From NCBI RefSeq assembly GCF_047238125.1, contig NZ_JBDFMH010000001.1, positions 558,001 to 622,000 on the forward strand: 64,000 nucleotides of DNA, given 5' to 3'. Of the stretch, positions 62,462 through 64,000 are shown piece by piece. Origin of the DNA: JBDFMH01 sp047238125 (GTDB taxonomy: Bacteria; Pseudomonadota; Alphaproteobacteria; Sphingomonadales; Sphingomonadaceae). The notes below the pieces were generated by a model that searched no databases, had not been told where the DNA came from, and saw only the letters and a list, made by a program, of their open reading frames with translations. The position numbers and the translations under genes are program-made. Position 1 is the stretch's first letter, and the number at the start of each line of letters is the position of its first letter.

Positions 62462-63460
62462 TCATCCCTCGACCGATGGTCGAACGCGCTGCGCTGACTG
62501 CCGATCGAGTGGACTGCCCAGAGTGAAATGCGTGTAGAAGCCGTCCAGCGCGTCGCTTGCGTTGGCGATGCGCTTGAGATCGTCATCTGTGGACGCGCAT
62601 ACGCCTGCAAGCATGGCACCAAGGCCTGCCGTCTCGGAGCGCCCGAACTTGCCGTCCGCTATGTCCAGGTCATGGATAATCTCGCCGATCGCGACGAGTG
62701 CGGGATCATCTTCGAGCCTAGCTCGCCTCACGATCGTCTCGAAGCTGCACCGGTCTTGTTCGTGGGTGAACTCGGCATCGGCCATGTCGAAGCGCAGCTC
62801 GCCCGCATCGGGCGTGTAGCTCCTGCCATCGACGAACTTGAAGCTGGCGTGGGGGTCGACGAATCGTCGGATCAGCCAAGCGCAGGCGATGCGATCGACA
62901 TGGACGCCGCGCCGCGTCACCCAGACGCGATTCTTGAGGTCGGCGGGCGGAAACGCAGCCGCTTCGCCCGTGCGGCCGACATCGGGATGGGCATAGCGCT
63001 TTTCGTCCAACTCCCGCAGCGCCGCCTCCGCACCTTGACGGCCGTGAGCGCCAAAGAAGTCTAGCCGGACAATCTCGGAAAGCCGTCTCTGGAGTTTCGC
63101 AATCTCGGCCCCCGACGTCGGCCCGGTGTCGAGCAGCCTGTGTGCGGCCAGGGCCACCTCGTCATAGTCGGCGTCACGCGCAGCGTCGAAAAGCCCTCGT
63201 AGCTCCGCGTCGCTTTGGCCTTCGATCATCTGCGCGTTGATCAGCACCGCCTCGCCGCCGCTGTTCGTGATCTCTCCCAGCAGGTCGCGGAATGCGGCTT
63301 CGTTTTGCTCGCGACGGGGGAGCACATGAACCGCGTTTTTGAGCGGCACCGCGCCAATCGCTTGTAAGCGACGCCAAATCTTCACGCGCATGTAGGGTGG
63401 CTTCGCGGGTAGTTGGTGCAGCAGTGCTAACCAATGTTCCGGGTCGGGCGAGGATTCCAT
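62462..63460 (-). CDS. chrB: Chromate resistance regulator ChrB
   Basis: A 332-aa protein, the chromate-sensing regulator of chr operons. Motifs: WLALLHQLPAKPPYMRVKIW, AIGAVPLKNAVHVLP, VWVTRRGVHVDRIACAWLIR and FTHEQDRCSFETIVRR. First gene of the minus-strand chr operon. The 50 bases upstream are AT-rich (ATATATCT, AATATTAAAA on the plus strand), in contrast to the surroundings, and probably hold the promoter. Confidence 0.92.
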   Translation of the reverse strand: MESSPDPEHWLALLHQLPAKPPYMRVKIWRRLQAIGAVPLKNAVHVLPRREQNEAAFRDLLGEITNSGGEAVLINAQMIEGQSDAELRGLFDAARDADYDEVALAAHRLLDTGPTSGAEIAKLQRRLSEIVRLDFFGAHGRQGAEAALRELDEKRYAHPDVGRTGEAAAFPPADLKNRVWVTRRGVHVDRIACAWLIRRFVDPHASFKFVDGRSYTPDAGELRFDMADAEFTHEQDRCSFETIVRRARLEDDPALVAIGEIIHDLDIADGKFGRSETAGLGAMLAGVCASTDDDLKRIANASDALDGFYTHFTLGSPLDRQSAQRVRPSVEG

Positions 63461-64000
63461 AGCACATGCGTATCATCAACAATATTAAAATGAAACACAT
63501 ATATCTCAGTTCCAAGCGGAGATAAGCCGCCGGCGCGCAATCGGTTCAAAAAATGGCAAGGCTGGCGGTTGGACGGCGCGCCCGTCTCGAAAGGGCAGTC
63601 GGTCAGGGACGGGTCCGCTGCGTGCGAGATCAATGAACCCGCTACGATGGTTCAACTTAGGAAGCGGGCTACTTCCCCCCGCTTTTCGTCCGTCAATACA
63701 ACCATCCTGCAGGCTCGGCGGAGTAGTATTAGTGGCTGGCTATATCGGGGAAGGGCGGCACGTTGCGCAGATTGGCGCTTCTAGCGTAGCGTTAACGGCG
63801 ATACGTATTCGTTACCTTTATCCTGCGCGGGGCGCCATTTTTCCTGTTTTTGTATTGTCGCGCGGTCCGCGATGGTGGTCGTCAGATTAGCCGGCATGAC
63901 TGGCGTAGCCAGAAAAGGCTGGTGGATCATTTGATCCGACACCACGGAACATCGAGCGGTCAGCTCTCACGAGGCTAGACAGTGCTGAACCGGGTATCCC
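63461..64000. other. 540 bases without an assignable gene at the right edge
   Basis: Contains the AT-rich chrB upstream region (63461-63510), then mixed-composition sequence with several short frames and no recognisable domain. Base composition is lower in GC than the conjugation genes. A decayed gene or the start of another module is possible. Confidence 0.5.

Noticed and set aside
63569..63784. A 71-codon plus-strand frame near the right edge
   Set aside because: No ribosome site, no recognisable domain and unusual composition; not enough to call a gene.
18448..64000. Right attachment site (attR) of the ICE inside the window
   Set aside because: No second copy of the tRNA-Arg 3' end was found by eye on either strand; the conjugation and cargo genes run to the edge.
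1..64000. CRISPR arrays or insertion sequences
   Set aside because: No regularly spaced short repeats and no transposase gene were seen; the only mobile-element recombinase is the serine recombinase.

Overview
The window looks like a high-GC alphaproteobacterium, most likely a sphingomonad. Pointers are the TonB-dependent receptor, a PEP-CTERM protein with the PEPAAWALMIGGFG-type tail, the sdhCDA arrangement, and a conjugation module of the kind common in alphaproteobacterial integrative elements. The genus is inference; no 16S gene is present.

Left third (1-18415) is chromosomal backbone: a TonB receptor cut by the window edge, a DEAD-box RNA helicase, a minus-strand run (two near-twin soluble chemoreceptors, SDR, prmA, a coiled-coil protein, an alpha/beta hydrolase), sdhC-sdhD-sdhA without an adjacent sdhB, a DUF4394 PEP-CTERM protein, a lipid kinase, hemB, a spermidine-synthase-like membrane fusion protein, a GNAT acetyltransferase and a small lipoprotein.

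From tRNA-Arg(ACG) at 18416 to the right edge is an integrative and conjugative element (ICE). Its left end lies in the tRNA: the last 14 residues of a large serine recombinase are encoded by the tRNA 3' end. Next come a prlF-yhaV toxin-antitoxin pair, a complete QatABCD anti-phage operon (21558-26507), and a convergent six-gene minus-strand operon of unknown genes (26560-30042). The latter includes two proteins with a HEPN-type RNxxxH motif, two membrane-anchored proteins and one protein with a QSK nuclease-like motif, and it is flanked by 21-bp near-identical direct repeats. This is the best candidate for an undescribed defence system.

The ICE backbone follows: a ParB-like protein, a TIGR02391 protein, DUF736 and DUF932 proteins; then a control module resembling that of ICEMlSym(R7A) (a single-domain DUF2285 protein like the antiactivator QseM, an FseA-like DUF6499-DUF2285 activator split by a +1 frameshift, an RdfS-like HTH protein); then DUF2840, TraF peptidase, DUF736, transglycosylase, DUF3363 relaxase, TraG, an RHH protein and trbBCDEJ(K)LFGI with DUF2274. 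The right part carries a LysR regulator, a second small exclusion-like protein, small secreted proteins, a two-component system next to a DUF1259 protein, and a chromate-resistance operon (chrB, chrA, superoxide dismutase, Cj0069-like protein). The right end of the ICE is not in the window.
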